Positions 31,599 to 42,627 of a stretch of 60,578 nt of DNA are shown here, one piece after another. Below the pieces are notes generated by a model, which was given only the letters and a program-made list of their open reading frames with translations, ran no database searches and had not been told where the DNA came from. A program made the translations under genes and the position numbers. Within the stretch, counting starts at the first letter, position 1. Every line of letters begins with the position of its first letter. The stretch lies in the NCBI GenBank assembly GCA_001970955.1, contig MPUH01000366.1, positions 1-60,578 on the forward strand, in the 5' to 3' direction. Source of the DNA: Stentor coeruleus (Eukaryota; Ciliophora; Heterotrichea; Heterotrichida; Stentoridae).

Positions 31599-32819
31599 AT
31601 GAGCGCAGCAGGTCTACTCGAAGAGCATAAAGAGTACTTCGAAACAATCCAAGTAGAACAAAAGCCAATCCCAGATGTTCTCGAAGTCGAAGTTACAACA
31701 TCAGACGGGAGTACCAAAACAGTTACAGTCGAAGTAGTCAAACCGACAGGTTCTAAACCATACATCGGGGGGTTCCGTAATAGACAAACCCATAGAGATT
31801 ATCTAAATTCAGCTACAAATACAGATCAATTCAAACGTGAATATAAAGAAAAATTCCATCGTGAAGTCCAAAGCTTCCAATTTCGAACGCGAAGTACTCT
31901 AATGAAAAGAGAATTTGGGACGCAAATGGACAAAATCGGTGTAGTTCTTATTGATCCACGTAAAGATCGTGAGGTTATCCCTGAACCTTATTTTACAAGT
32001 GAAGAATGGCTTATTGAACGTGAAAAAGCCGCTCTTTATATACAATGTTGTACACGTAGATGGTTTGCAATAAAAAGACGTAAAGAACTTAAAGCTATAC
32101 GTGATGAAAATGATCAAAAAATCCTTAAACGTCAAGAAGAGTTAAGAAAAGAAGAAGAAAAAAAACATAAAGCAGAAATTGAAAGAAGGATGCACCCTAG
32201 GACCCAAGAAGACTTTGAGATTCTTTTCAAAGAACTTGAGATGTGGAGATTAAAAGAAACTGAGAGGATCCAAACGAGTAATATTTTAAGTGCTGAAGAG
32301 AAGCATAAAGCCCTTGAGCAACTACTTCATAAAGAAACTAAGCTTTTACAGACTATTGATAGGTTAAAAATCACAGCATATCATCAAAATAAAGATCAGA
32401 AAATTGAAAAATTCCTAAAGTCAATGTCGAACCCGAAAAAGTGGGACATTTCAGATGGGAGGAAGACTGAAGTCCACACCCCTTTTACTACAAGAGCTAA
32501 AGAACTAATGGATTTATATAATGGTTTAAAGATGAAGCATTTATCTATAGATGAGCGTCTTGACGTACTTTTACATACAAAATGGACAGTTAAAGAGTTT
32601 GATTGCAATCTTACAAGAGAAATTGTTGATCTTATTGACCGTGAAGCTGATATGCTAAATCGAGGCCGTAGTGAAACTAGTTTAGAAGGTCTTCGTAAAC
32701 GTTTAGCAAACTTATTCCTCCAGTTCATCGAAATCCCAGAATTCAACCCAGAAGCTGTGCGTTTCCAGAAGGTTCCTAAAGAGCTTTTAGAAAATGCTAT
32801 GGAGCTTGAAATAAACTAG
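31599..32819 (+). CDS. IQUB: IQUB ortholog lacking the ubiquitin-like domain
   Basis: A 406-residue protein collinear with the C-terminal two-thirds of animal IQUB: SKPYIGGFRNRQTHRDY, TQMDKIGVVLIDPRKDREV, an IQ-type helix IQCCTRRWFAIKRRKEL near residue 147, HPRTQEDFEILFKELEMWR, TEVHTPFTTRAKELMDLY, ERLDVLLHTKWTVKEFDC and the tail FNPEAVRFQKVPKELLEN. IQUB is a radial-spoke and axonemal adaptor required for ciliary beating. Animal IQUB has a ubiquitin-like domain before this region; here the protein starts just after where it would end, and the upstream 250 bases are C-rich promoter-like DNA with no such domain. The next gene, 52 nt downstream, begins with a ubiquitin-like domain. Confidence 0.92.
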   Translation: MSAAGLLEEHKEYFETIQVEQKPIPDVLEVEVTTSDGSTKTVTVEVVKPTGSKPYIGGFRNRQTHRDYLNSATNTDQFKREYKEKFHREVQSFQFRTRSTLMKREFGTQMDKIGVVLIDPRKDREVIPEPYFTSEEWLIEREKAALYIQCCTRRWFAIKRRKELKAIRDENDQKILKRQEELRKEEEKKHKAEIERRMHPRTQEDFEILFKELEMWRLKETERIQTSNILSAEEKHKALEQLLHKETKLLQTIDRLKITAYHQNKDQKIEKFLKSMSNPKKWDISDGRKTEVHTPFTTRAKELMDLYNGLKMKHLSIDERLDVLLHTKWTVKEFDCNLTREIVDLIDREADMLNRGRSETSLEGLRKRLANLFLQFIEIPEFNPEAVRFQKVPKELLENAMELEIN

Positions 32820-32871
32820 ACTAACAATTTAACCTAGAAACCAATATAATTACATAAAATTATATATATAA

Positions 32872-35103
32872 ATGATAATAATACTTAAAAAAGCCTCAGA
32901 AGCTATTGAAGTTGAGATCGATCCCTCATCCCTAGTCGAGTCTTTGCAAGTGATCATCAAATCCAAATTCCGTATCGCCCCTTCTTTACAAAAACTTAGT
33001 CTCCAAGATGATGTCGTAAAACCCATCTAGGTCCTCTCAGCCAAAGAACCATTTTCCACATATAATATCACTACAAAAACAACAATTTATATTGAATCTC
33101 TAATGTCTAAGTCTTTTATCCGTTCCCATACAATGCTTTCTCCAGGAATAACCTCAAGTTCATTCCTTGTCCCATCATCTCCAACAAACTCAGCTTTAGA
33201 CGAGCTTATAAAACATATAAAAAACGGGAATATTCAAGGTGTTGAAGACTTAATAAATAATCATTCCTCATCACAAGTTATGTCTATTAATCAAGAACAA
33301 TTACTTGATTTACTTAATGCTACAGATGAACAAAAATGGACTGCTATGCATTATGCATGTCATCATAAAAGATTAGAAATACTTGAAATTCTTGTGAAAT
33401 ATGAATGTGATATAAACTCAGTAAGCCTTGATCATTATACACCATTAATGCTTGCAATTATACAAAATGCTTTATTATGTGTTGATGTGTTATTAGGATG
33501 TTCAACAATACAGGTTAATAAAATGACATTGAGAGGTTCAGCATTACATTTAGCATGTAAAAATGGATTTGCTAAAATGGTTGAAAAATTACTTGAGAAT
33601 GGGGCACATCCTGGATTAGAAGATAATAATGGGAAAACACCGATTTTGGTTACAGAAAGTATTGAGATTTTAGAAATGATACCGAAGTTTATTGGGAAAG
33701 AACTTATTGATAAATATTCTAAGACGAGGAAGGAAAGTCCTTTGGATTTTTCAGGTATGGTGAATTGGAGTAGTCCTTGGAAAATTAATGAGTCGCAAGT
33801 GTTTTTACTTTTGTATTCAAGCACGGGGTTTTTGTACCATTATTGGAAGAGGGCGGATTTTGAGAATAATGCACAACCTGCGATTAGTATTAAGATTAAG
33901 GATATACAAGATATTAGGGTATTTGAAGAAACTATTGTTGAAACTAAGCACTTTATTGCCTTGAGAACTAAAATGGAATGTTATTATTATTATACAAAAT
34001 ATGCAGATATGACCTCAGCTTGGGCTCAACGAATTATGGAAGCTGTAAATTATTTTCATGTAATTGAGCCTATCTCCCCTATTAACAAACCTTTCCCAAC
34101 CCAAGACGAAGCTAGAGAAACAGAAGAAGGTTATTCAATCGAAGAAATACCATCAGCAATATCATTTGAAAGCTTCCAATTAATCCGCGAAGTGGGTAAT
34201 GGGAGCTTTGGTAAAGTCTATGAAGCTATAAAAAAAGATACCAACGATCGTTACGCTCTAAAAATCCTCTGCAAAAGTAGTCTTAAAAGGCATAAACAGC
34301 TCAAATATGCTATAGCTGAATGTAAAATCCTCAAAGAAATCCGTCATCCTTTCATAATCCCCTTACACTGGGCATTCCAAACACATAAAAATCTGTACAT
34401 AGTCTACGATTTCTGCCCTTATGGAGACATCACAAATATTCTTAAATCTAAAACCCGTTTATCTGAAAGTGAAGCTAAATTCTATATAGCTGAAACAATT
34501 CTTGCAATAGAATATTTGCATTCTCTAAACATTGTATATAGGGATTTAAAACCTTTAAACATACTTGTTGATTCTTTAGGACATGTCAAACTTGCTGATT
34601 TCGGGCTGGCCAAAGCAAATGTATCTAAAAACAACCCAGCCATGTCATTTTGTGGTTCACCAGCATATCTTGCCCCTGAACTTATAAAACAATCAGGTAC
34701 TCATAAACCTGCTGATATTTATACTATTGGAGTTACTTTATATGAATTTATAACAGGAAGTTTACCTTTTAGAACTGATAATATATCAAGATTATATAAA
34801 GAAATATCATCAGGTAGGGTTAAATTTCATAACAGATGCTCAGAATCTGTAAAAAATTTAATAAAAAGTCTTATGAATAATGACCCTGAAAAACGTCCGA
34901 CAATTGAACAGGTTAAACAACATGAGTTTTTTGAAGGTGTTGACTGGGAAGGCCTTATGAAAACAAGTTTACCTTCACCTTTTAAACCAAGTAAAGAATT
35001 TGTTGGAGGGTTTGAAGAAATTAAAGAAGAGGATATTGAGGAACAAACCCAAGTTTCAAGTCTTTTTGATGTTACGCTTGAAGAAAGTTATAATAATAAT
35101 TAG
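32872..35103 (+). CDS. UBL-ankyrin-PH-AGC protein kinase (two exons)
   Basis: A 15-nt intron at 33016-33030 joins a 48-codon first exon to the long frame, giving 738 residues. Residues 1-72 form a ubiquitin-like fold: MIIILKKASEAIEVEIDPS, LQKLSLQDDV and FSTYNITTKTTIYIES, paralleling ubiquitin's DYNIQKESTLHL. Ankyrin repeats lie at about 150-262 (WTAMHYACHHKRLEILEILV, SALHLACKNGFAKMVEKLL). Residues 290-390 look like a PH domain ending in SAWAQRIMEA. The kinase spans about 429-681: GNGSFGKVY, ALKIL, YRDLKPLN and DFG. Its T-loop SFCGSPAYLAPE is AGC-type. HRD is replaced by YRD, as in many AGC kinases. No hydrophobic motif is obvious at the tail. Likely lipid-regulated signalling kinase. Confidence 0.88.
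33016..33030 (+). other. 15-nt intron
   Basis: GTAAAACCCATCTAG, A at position 10, phase 0 with in-frame TAG. Removal fuses two halves of a ubiquitin-like fold, which is strong evidence that it is spliced. Confidence 0.9.
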
Positions 35104-35184
35104 CAATTAAAGAGATTATATATGAGATTTGGTGTTGAGGATTTGATAAAAAAGTCAGTGATTATTTGATGTTTCTATAACATA

Positions 35185-36838
35185 ATGTCTGATTTTTATA
35201 TGCCCAAACCTAGTCATTTTCTCCTTTTATTTTCTATGTTGATTTCAGTCTTGACTAAAATCACATTTTACAGCCCAGACGAAATATCTGGAATTTCTCT
35301 TAATCCAATTCAAGCAAATTTTGGCAAGCCAGCCCTAGTGCCAATTTATGGTAAAGCTGAAATCATAGAAATATCCCAGTGCATAATTGATTTATCTTTA
35401 GTTAAGACAGAAATTATCATAGTATCTGTATTCAATGATTGCTATTATTCTGACTTAGCTCAACAATTATCCTTATATGGAGTGAAACTTGTTATATTCC
35501 AAGATGTATATTCAACTAAACCAAGTCACATATCTCAAAAATCTTTAAATAACGATGAAGATTTTGATATAGCAATCCTTTTACTATATGAAGAAGATTT
35601 TAATAAGTACTTATCTTCTCATATATGGGTAACATTATGTTATAATCTTGATCCTGTATTCAGCCCTTCACCCAACTTAAGTCTTATTCTAAGCGGCTAT
35701 CGTCCAAGAGATGAGTATATAGTCAAATCATTGAAGAGTCTAACATCAACTTACTCTATTGAAATAGGAGAATTTTCTTTGACAATAGGGAAAATAGATC
35801 CATCTTACTGCATAATAAAGACAAAATGCTTAGAAGAACCTTTTTGGGATGCTAATGATACCCAAAATATGCTAACTAGTAATGCTATTAGTATGAATTA
35901 CTATAAAAATATCAAACAAAATCAAGGAAATTTAGACAGTTTTTTAGAATACCTACTTTGTTTGTATAGAACTTGTGCTAATGATTATACTTTAGAATGT
36001 TATAAAAAAGTACTTGAAAACTATCTTGTAAATGCTGAGTTTAGTTATAAAGATATTGAAAATGCTTTAAATATACAAAGTGATGATGGGTATGTTAAAT
36101 TCTCAGAGTTTTATTTCCCATGGGCTGATTATTTTATAGACATGTACAAAATTAGCTCAACAAAATACAGAAGTTGCGCTAATAACTGTGATTATGATGC
36201 ATTAGAAATTGATATTTGTATTCAAGAATGTAATACATCATCATGTGGATACTCAAACCTACACTTTTACGTTATAGAAATAATTGTTATTATTTCATAC
36301 TTAATGATAATCATTATAACTATGGATGTGAAGAAGATCCTGATTTTTCATCTTTAAACACAAAATCTGATAGTTTTTCTTCAATTGTTATATTTATAGT
36401 TGTTAGTATTTGTATATTTATAGGGATAATATTGTAAAGAATATTTAGGGCATTATTTATTTGGTTTTGTATTAATATTAAAAAATATAATCCAGGACGA
36501 GTTCAACCTGAAGATGGAACAGTTGAGGTACATAGGGATATAACTGAAGTTGTTAAAGATTTAAGCTCAGTTAGAAATGAAAACTCAATTGATGATGATA
36601 AAAATACTATGCATAGAATTGATACTAGGGTTCCTGAAGATAATGAGAATAAAAAAAATAATGAGAAAAATGAAGAGATTTGTCCAATTGATTTGAATGA
36701 AATTAGTAGTAAAGATTTTTTGGCTGTAACACCCTGTCAGCATAAGTTTCATTTTGCTTGTCTTAGGGAGTATTTAGAAAAAGGGATAAGAAACAGTGTC
36801 CGGTATGCAAGAAAGTTTTAGATAACTTCAATATTTAA
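35185..36838 (+). CDS. PA-TM-RING E3 ligase-like protein with two frameshifts
   Basis: An N-terminal hydrophobic signal (HFLLLFSMLISVLTKI) is followed by a protease-associated-type luminal region with paired cysteines (RSCANNCDYD, CIQECNTSSC). After a frame change within about 36243-36290 comes a transmembrane helix (SSIVIFIVVSICIFIGIIL), a 15-nt intron at 36434-36448, an acidic linker and a RING-H2-like finger: EICPIDLNEI, then TPCQHKFHFACLREYL. A second frame change near 36781-36790 leads to KKQCPVCKKVL, the last zinc pair. Both changes equal loss of one base, so assembly errors or early decay are possible. The second zinc ligand is Asp (CPID), which would weaken a zinc site. Family members ubiquitinate endosomal cargo. 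Confidence 0.62.
36434..36448 (+). other. 15-nt intron
   Basis: GTAAAGAATATTTAG, A at position 10. It contains the TAA that otherwise stops right after the transmembrane helix; removal joins the helix to the RING-containing frame. Confidence 0.8.
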
Positions 36839-37730
36839 TAATGGGATTTTTATGATATCAGGATTTATTATCATATCATAATTTTTATTTTATAAAAGCA
36901 TAGGATGAGTTAAAGAAATAAAGATTTTAATCTACTAAGAAAAAATTCGAGGGGCGGAATGAGAGATTTGAACTAAATTTGAGTGGAAAAAATAAGCATA
37001 TTTTAATTAAAATATACCAATTGAAATTGTAATTTTTTTGGTTAAAAAGATGAAGACAATCTGTGATGATTTTTATATATTGGGAAATATGTTTAATAGA
37101 AAATGGATTTTTGTTTTCAATGAGGGTTTATATTTCATGTTGTTAATGAAAGTTCAGAATTATGCTTATTAAAATTTATTGTTACAAAATTATTAACTTT
37201 AGCAATATATACTCATATAATTTAAGTATTTGCTTTTCAACTAGATAACCAAAAATTTCCTATTTCATTGAATTAAACTATATCATTATCATCAAAAAGC
37301 CATTTCCTATCATTTTCGTAAATTTTAGAATACAAAACTTGTGTATAGAGTATATCAAATCTATCATCAACAATTTTTATATGAGACTCATAAGATAATA
37401 CAATGAAAGCATTTCATTTTATACCTTAAAAAAACATCCTATTCAATCATTTATCAGGTTTAATCATTACCCTTCCAATTTGTATTTATTTTGAAATCCT
37501 ATCAAATAACTGATTTAACTTAGTACCATATCAAAACTCTATTTTTATCATAAATCTTCTTAAGCAATTCCCTTAAGAATTTATTTGTATATAGTTTTTA
37601 TTTTTTATCATATAATTACTATATAGAGTTTCCATTACTAAATCTAAAATAATTATTATAATAATTATTCAAAACCTTCTAAATATATTTTCTTTCATTT
37701 TCTTTATTGGTGTATAATCTAAGCATATAA
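36839..37730. other. 0.9 kb intergenic region
   Basis: AT-rich; G-leaning first half, C-leaning second half. No gene, tRNA or repeat recognised. Confidence 0.5.
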
Positions 37731-38174
37731 ATGGAAGAAGCTAAAGAACCGTTGATCAAGCCAAAGGGAAACAAAGGGAAGTTTAAGATAATATCTTATT
37801 TTATGTTTCTCTTCTATGTTGTCTTCTTTGTCATTGATTATAATAGAATTCTTAAAAGTGAAGTATCGAGCATAGTTTTTGTAAGAGATTTTCTCATCCT
37901 TTATTTGGGAAGCTTAGCATTTAGATACAATGGAAAGTACTATGGGCAAACCTTTTTAAGTCTTCTGGCATTGACTATAATAGTAACATGTGTAGCATTC
38001 ATTGATGATATAACAAAATTAATGCAAAGCATACAAGGCAGTGAAACTTCCAGTATAGTCAAGTATTCAGTTCTGGCTTTCTTTGATGTTGCATGCTTTG
38101 TCGTATTGATTATAGCAGAAACTATTTATAGAAAGAAAATCACTTATAAACTGAGCAAGTCCAAAAGTAGTTAG
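37731..38174 (+). CDS. small four-helix membrane protein, unknown
   Basis: A 147-residue protein with four hydrophobic segments: IISYFMFLFYVVFFVIDY, VRDFLILYLGSLAFRY, FLSLLALTIIVTCVAFI and YSVLAFFDVACFVVLIIA. The cytosolic N-terminus (MEEAKEPLIKPKGNKGK) has an acidic EPL-type sequence of the kind used for sorting to endolysosomal membranes, which is a weak hint. The C-terminus is basic (RKKITYKLSKSKSS). No known family recognised; the length and topology resemble tetraspan vesicle proteins only in general. Confidence 0.65.
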   Translation: MEEAKEPLIKPKGNKGKFKIISYFMFLFYVVFFVIDYNRILKSEVSSIVFVRDFLILYLGSLAFRYNGKYYGQTFLSLLALTIIVTCVAFIDDITKLMQSIQGSETSSIVKYSVLAFFDVACFVVLIIAETIYRKKITYKLSKSKSS

Positions 38175-38803
38175 ATTTAAATAGGAAGTAATAGAATTGG
38201 ATAGTTTGAAATGAGTTTAATAGACTTTGCTTGATACTTTTCTCATGAATCATTGAGAAAATGAAAATATGATGATAAAAAAAATTTATTCTACCATAAT
38301 AATTCGCATACAAGATTATAATACAAATTATATAATATGTCTTTTTTAATAATTGTATAGCCAAACTAGGATTTTGTTTTTTTATATAAGACTTGCATAC
38401 AAAATTCTAACCGTCTAGTTTTATATATTTTTGTAGTTCGAAAATTACGAATCGAGTATTTTATTTACATCTTACTTAATAAGGCCTTAAGAGCTTATAT
38501 GCTTTAGTTTGATCATATTTATTCTTTAATCAAATCACTTGAGAATAAAAACATAAAAAAAATCATATATTGAATCAACTACATTTGCCATTTCTCTTAA
38601 ACATCATTTAGTAATAAATCTACCAGCTATTGCACAAAAAAAAGCTGACAATTTTAGGTTTTTTTATACTCACAATTAATAAACCTATACCTTTTTTCAG
38701 CCTTACATAAAATCATCATAAAAATTAGCATCTTTTACTTTAAAACCTAACCCACTAATCCTTCATATAAATCTTCTAAACCATTACAAACTCATTGAAA
38801 TAC
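38175..38803. other. 0.6 kb convergent intergenic region
   Basis: Lies between the four-TM gene (+) and the hydrolase gene (-). AT-rich, becoming C-rich toward the minus-strand gene's 3' end. No gene seen. Confidence 0.5.
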
Positions 38804-39706
38804 TTATATTAATAAAAGTTTTTCAACAACCCAATCCCTAATCTTTGCCGCAATCTCAAAAACCGCATCTTCAAAAATTATAGAATGCGGCCTTCCAGGG
38901 TACATCAACAAAGTCTTATCCTGGACTTCTACTTTTTTCATAAAACTATTAACTTTTTTCACACTAGTAACCTTATCATCAGTTCCTTGTATAAGTAAAA
39001 GTTTATTTTGTACAAGATGATACTTGCTTCTAAGGCTTTTCATACAATTCATCACAGCAGCTGAAGTTCCAATACGAACTTTCCCATTATAAAAGTAAGG
39101 GTTTTCATCCCAATACTTATGCAAAGTTTCATTCTTACTAGTACTCCATAAATCACCTTTATATACAGGCATTGTAGGACAACATGATGCAAGACAATTA
39201 CTAATTCCACGTATACATCCTTCAAAACGGCTATTAATACCTATAGCTGGGTTTATGAGGATTATCCCTGCAAGACGATTATGTGCTAATATAGAAACAT
39301 TTATTGTTACAGCACCACCTATTGACCCGCCCATTATAAATATAGGCAAGTCTTTATAGAGTTTTTCAATTTCAAGAAGGAAGTCTAAAGTGTCTTGTAC
39401 AAGGTCGTCAACTGAGTTTATAAAACCACGGATACCTTGACTTTTACCATGACCACGGAAGTCAAAAGCTACAACTTCACAACCAGCATCTGCTAAGGTT
39501 TTTGCTATAAGACCTGTTGGTTGGGAATATGAACCTAGACCGTGAAGTGAAATAACTACACATTTTGCTTCAGTTGCCGGGTATAAGTAAGTGTGCATTT
39601 CAAGACCGTCTTTAGTTACGAAATGCAACCAGTTTTCCACTTGGAATAATACAGACATACCTGGAACATGCTTGCTATACTTGTCTATCAAGGCTTTTTC
39701 ATCCAT
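38804..39706 (-). CDS. monoacylglycerol lipase-like serine hydrolase
   Basis: A 300-residue alpha/beta hydrolase. The oxyanion-hole region is SLHGLGSYSQ, followed by FDFRGHGKSQG. The nucleophile elbow is GGSIGG with Ser128, the acid is Asp243 or Asp244 in QGTDDKVTS, and the base is His274 in GRPHSII. The order, spacing and size match monoacylglycerol lipase and the related lysophospholipases, which release fatty acids from monoacylglycerols or lysophospholipids. There is no signal peptide or membrane segment, so it is cytosolic or peripheral. Substrate is not decided by sequence alone. Confidence 0.87.
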   Translation of the reverse strand: MDEKALIDKYSKHVPGMSVLFQVENWLHFVTKDGLEMHTYLYPATEAKCVVISLHGLGSYSQPTGLIAKTLADAGCEVVAFDFRGHGKSQGIRGFINSVDDLVQDTLDFLLEIEKLYKDLPIFIMGGSIGGAVTINVSILAHNRLAGIILINPAIGINSRFEGCIRGISNCLASCCPTMPVYKGDLWSTSKNETLHKYWDENPYFYNGKVRIGTSAAVMNCMKSLRSKYHLVQNKLLLIQGTDDKVTSVKKVNSFMKKVEVQDKTLLMYPGRPHSIIFEDAVFEIAAKIRDWVVEKLLLI

Positions 39707-41260
39707 TATAATAAGAATTTAACAATTTTACCATTTGGGATTTTTTAAGATTATGTGTTTTGGTAGAATTAAACTTTTTCTGTTTGTGAAATTTTTTGGT
39801 AGGGTTTAGGTTTGAAGGATTGGCGGTTTTTTTAGGTTTTTTATATGTTTTTATTAGATTGTATTTGAGGGATGATGATATAAAAACGATTTTTTTACGG
39901 AAGGTTTATGGTTTTAGATTAAGATTTTTAGATGTGTTGTAGGAGTTTGTGTTAAGTATTTTTATAATAGGATTTGATTAGTTTTAATTGAGTTATTAAT
40001 AGTTTGATAAATATTGTTAATAAAAAAGTAGGAAAATATAGAGAGTTTAAAGATAAAAGTTCCAAGTCAAACAAAATTGATATAGAATTTTTGGACTGGG
40101 GATTTATTTATAATCATGACAATAAAATAAGGAGATTTTAGATGAATTTTGAATAAAGGGAATTAAAAGATTATTTGGAGATAATAAATTGATTTTATAT
40201 CATTTTTTAATTGATTAGTATATGATTGTAAGTAATATGTCAAGGGATTTAGATTAAACAGGGTTTAAATAATTGTAGAAATCTGATAAAATATTAGAAA
40301 CCTAATTGAAAAAGGTAAATATAAGGTATTTTTTAGTAATGATTATATTCATCAACAATTTTATACATTTTTATTATTCTTATTCGCTTTGATTTAGGTT
40401 CAGATTTTGATGTTGAAAAATATGATTTTCAGAATTGGCAGGGATGAAATTTTTAAGGTATTTTAAGTGATTTTTTTAATCAATCCATAATTTTTTTAGT
40501 ATATTTTTCCATGCCACTCATAAAAAACCTTTATGACTTCCTATTTAAGAAAAAAAATTATCCTAAACCCAAACTATAGTTTTTACTCTAGTACAAAAGC
40601 ATACTATCATAAAATATTATCTCTCTAACACGGAAACTCAAAATTTAGCTTCCTATTCAACCTTTCTCATTAAAAATCTTTTACATCCTAAAATGCTTTT
40701 TTTTATTTGCTATCAAAATCATGAATTTTTTTTAAGAAATACTCATTTAATACAAAAATTATATATCCATCATCATTACAATTATAAAACAACTATAATC
40801 TTATAAACTTTTATAAATTATTCCATCACCATTACAATAATAATAAAACAATAAAATCCAAATTTTCCAGCTAATAAAACATTCCCCATCTTCCAAGACA
40901 AAAAGCCAAACCTTTAACCCTAACCCTTACAACACCAAATCAAAAACCCCAAATCTCAACCTTTCAAAAATCAGCAGATTTCCTTAATTATTTCTGGCGT
41001 TTCACAACCCTATCAAAATACCTATTAAACCTTCCCATTTCAAATATCCAATTATCCCCAATATTTAATTACAACTAACTCTAAAATTATTTTCCTCTCT
41101 TATAAAATCTTATCATAAACTCCTAAAAAAAAATTATCCCTTAATAATATCCCTATCCTAATCCACGTTAAATCTGATAATCTTTTTTTCCTTTAAAAAA
41201 CTAAGCATATTCCTTTTCCCCTTCCACTAAACTCTATAATAAATTCTAAAGGGTTACAAA
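39707..41260. other. 1.55 kb divergent intergenic region with skew inversion
   Basis: From 39707 to about 40470 the plus strand is G-rich and nearly C-free; from about 40500 to 41260 it is C-rich and G-poor. Short CCCTAACCC-like strings near 40917 are part of this C-rich stretch, not a telomere array. No gene seen. Confidence 0.55.
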
Positions 41261-41722
41261 ATGTCAGAAGATCAAAAAGACTTACTTATAAAACCTCTCA
41301 TTACAACCCTTCAATACAAAAATAGTGACATAGAAATCCATATCCCAGTCTCAGATATGATTTTTTCTAGTAAACCATTATATTGTGAATCTTTACCAAT
41401 AGATACAACACCAAATGGATCTTTAGCTTCACCTTTTTTTCCAGATTCATTTCATTCAAATGCTCCATCACCTCAAATAAGCCCGGTAAACATAAACACT
41501 TTAGTTTTTATTGACTCGCCTATATCAGTGAAAAACATCCCTCATGTTGCTGATCCATTCATGAACTTTGGTAAACCTCTAGAAACCTCACAAAAAAACT
41601 CAAGTCATCATAAACAAATGGAAGTTTTTTGTGAAATATGTTGTAAAAACATTAAAAAAAGATCGTATAAAGCTCATCTCAAGACGAAAATCCATCAAAC
41701 TAATCTTCATATAACTAAATAA
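41261..41722 (+). CDS. small protein with one C2H2-type zinc finger
   Basis: A 153-residue protein. The first 120 residues are Ser, Pro and Asn rich and probably disordered. The C-terminus carries a single finger, CEICCKNIKKRSYKAHLKTK followed by IH, with Cys-x2-Cys and two His separated by about five residues. This resembles the matrin/U1-C type fingers that bind RNA or mediate protein contacts rather than classical DNA-binding arrays. The gene is flanked by long empty regions. Function unknown. Confidence 0.62.
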   Translation: MSEDQKDLLIKPLITTLQYKNSDIEIHIPVSDMIFSSKPLYCESLPIDTTPNGSLASPFFPDSFHSNAPSPQISPVNINTLVFIDSPISVKNIPHVADPFMNFGKPLETSQKNSSHHKQMEVFCEICCKNIKKRSYKAHLKTKIHQTNLHITK

Positions 41723-42627
41723 AAAAAATCTTAAGGTAAAGGTTAATGAATATCCTTTTGAACTTGATTTTATTATATAAAAAGTTCATGATTTATATGA
41801 TTTTTTTATATTTAAATATATAAATCTTAGCTTTTTAGTAATAAACATGGATTTTTATGTGAGTCATAATTGCTGTTTAGCTTGATATGTTTAAAAACAT
41901 TAAGCTTTTCATATAAAGTGTTTATCGAATTCACCTATGTGTATTTTATGAACTTAATAGCTTTTTACATTTTACTAAGCTAGTTATTATATGGAGTAAC
42001 TCAGAAAAATCTTATTGCCAAGTTATAGACCATTTTTTTAAGCTATAATAATATTAGAAATTTTTTTATAGATTTTAGAAAGATTTTATGTATAAGTTCT
42101 AGAGAAATTTATAGGAAAATCTTGTTGTCTTTGCTTGGAAATTATGAAAAAAAAAAACTTTTAATGATTTCGTAAATATACATGATACAAATAGTGACTT
42201 ATATGATTTTAGAAGAAAGTCAAGTTTTAGCTGAAATTATTGAAAAAGATATATAAGCGTTGTTGCATTTAATGATTATTAATTCAGGGAAGGTTATAAT
42301 TTTATTGAAAAATAAGTTCTATAGAAAGGTGTGGTATCATTTTTAAGAGTTTCAAGGGTAGAAGAGGTATCTGCAGAGTTTTCAATGTATCATTCAATTC
42401 AGAATTTTATGGTATCAAAAAATTATCAACCTATGACTGTAATATGAGGTAAAATTATCATAAAAAAAGTTCCAAAAATCAGGCCTTTTACTCAAATGAC
42501 AATAAAATATCATAAAAATCATAGTGAAAGTTTTATACATAAACTAAACAATACTAAAGAACTTAACAAGTACAAAAAAATCTAAAATTAAATCATCTAA
42601 AATAATCATCATATATTTTATCTAAAT
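41723..42627. other. 0.9 kb convergent intergenic region
   Basis: Between the zinc-finger gene (+) and the GAF gene (-). AT-rich with no open frame of interest; the last 150 bases are C-leaning. Confidence 0.5.

Noticed and set aside
34208..34222. GTAAAGTCTATGAAG in the AGC kinase as an intron
   Set aside because: It encodes the conserved GKVYEA of the glycine loop, and position 13 is A rather than a pyrimidine.
36770..36784. 14-nt intron in the RING region (GTATTTAGAAAAAG)
   Set aside because: It would restore the frame but removes conserved residues between the RING zinc pairs, is not 15-16 nt, and lacks the other consensus positions; a one-base loss fits better.
40900..40940. CCCTAACCC-like strings as interstitial telomere
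   Set aside because: Only one or two imperfect units, within a long C-rich G-poor upstream flank; no array. A similar string at 31350 is the same case.
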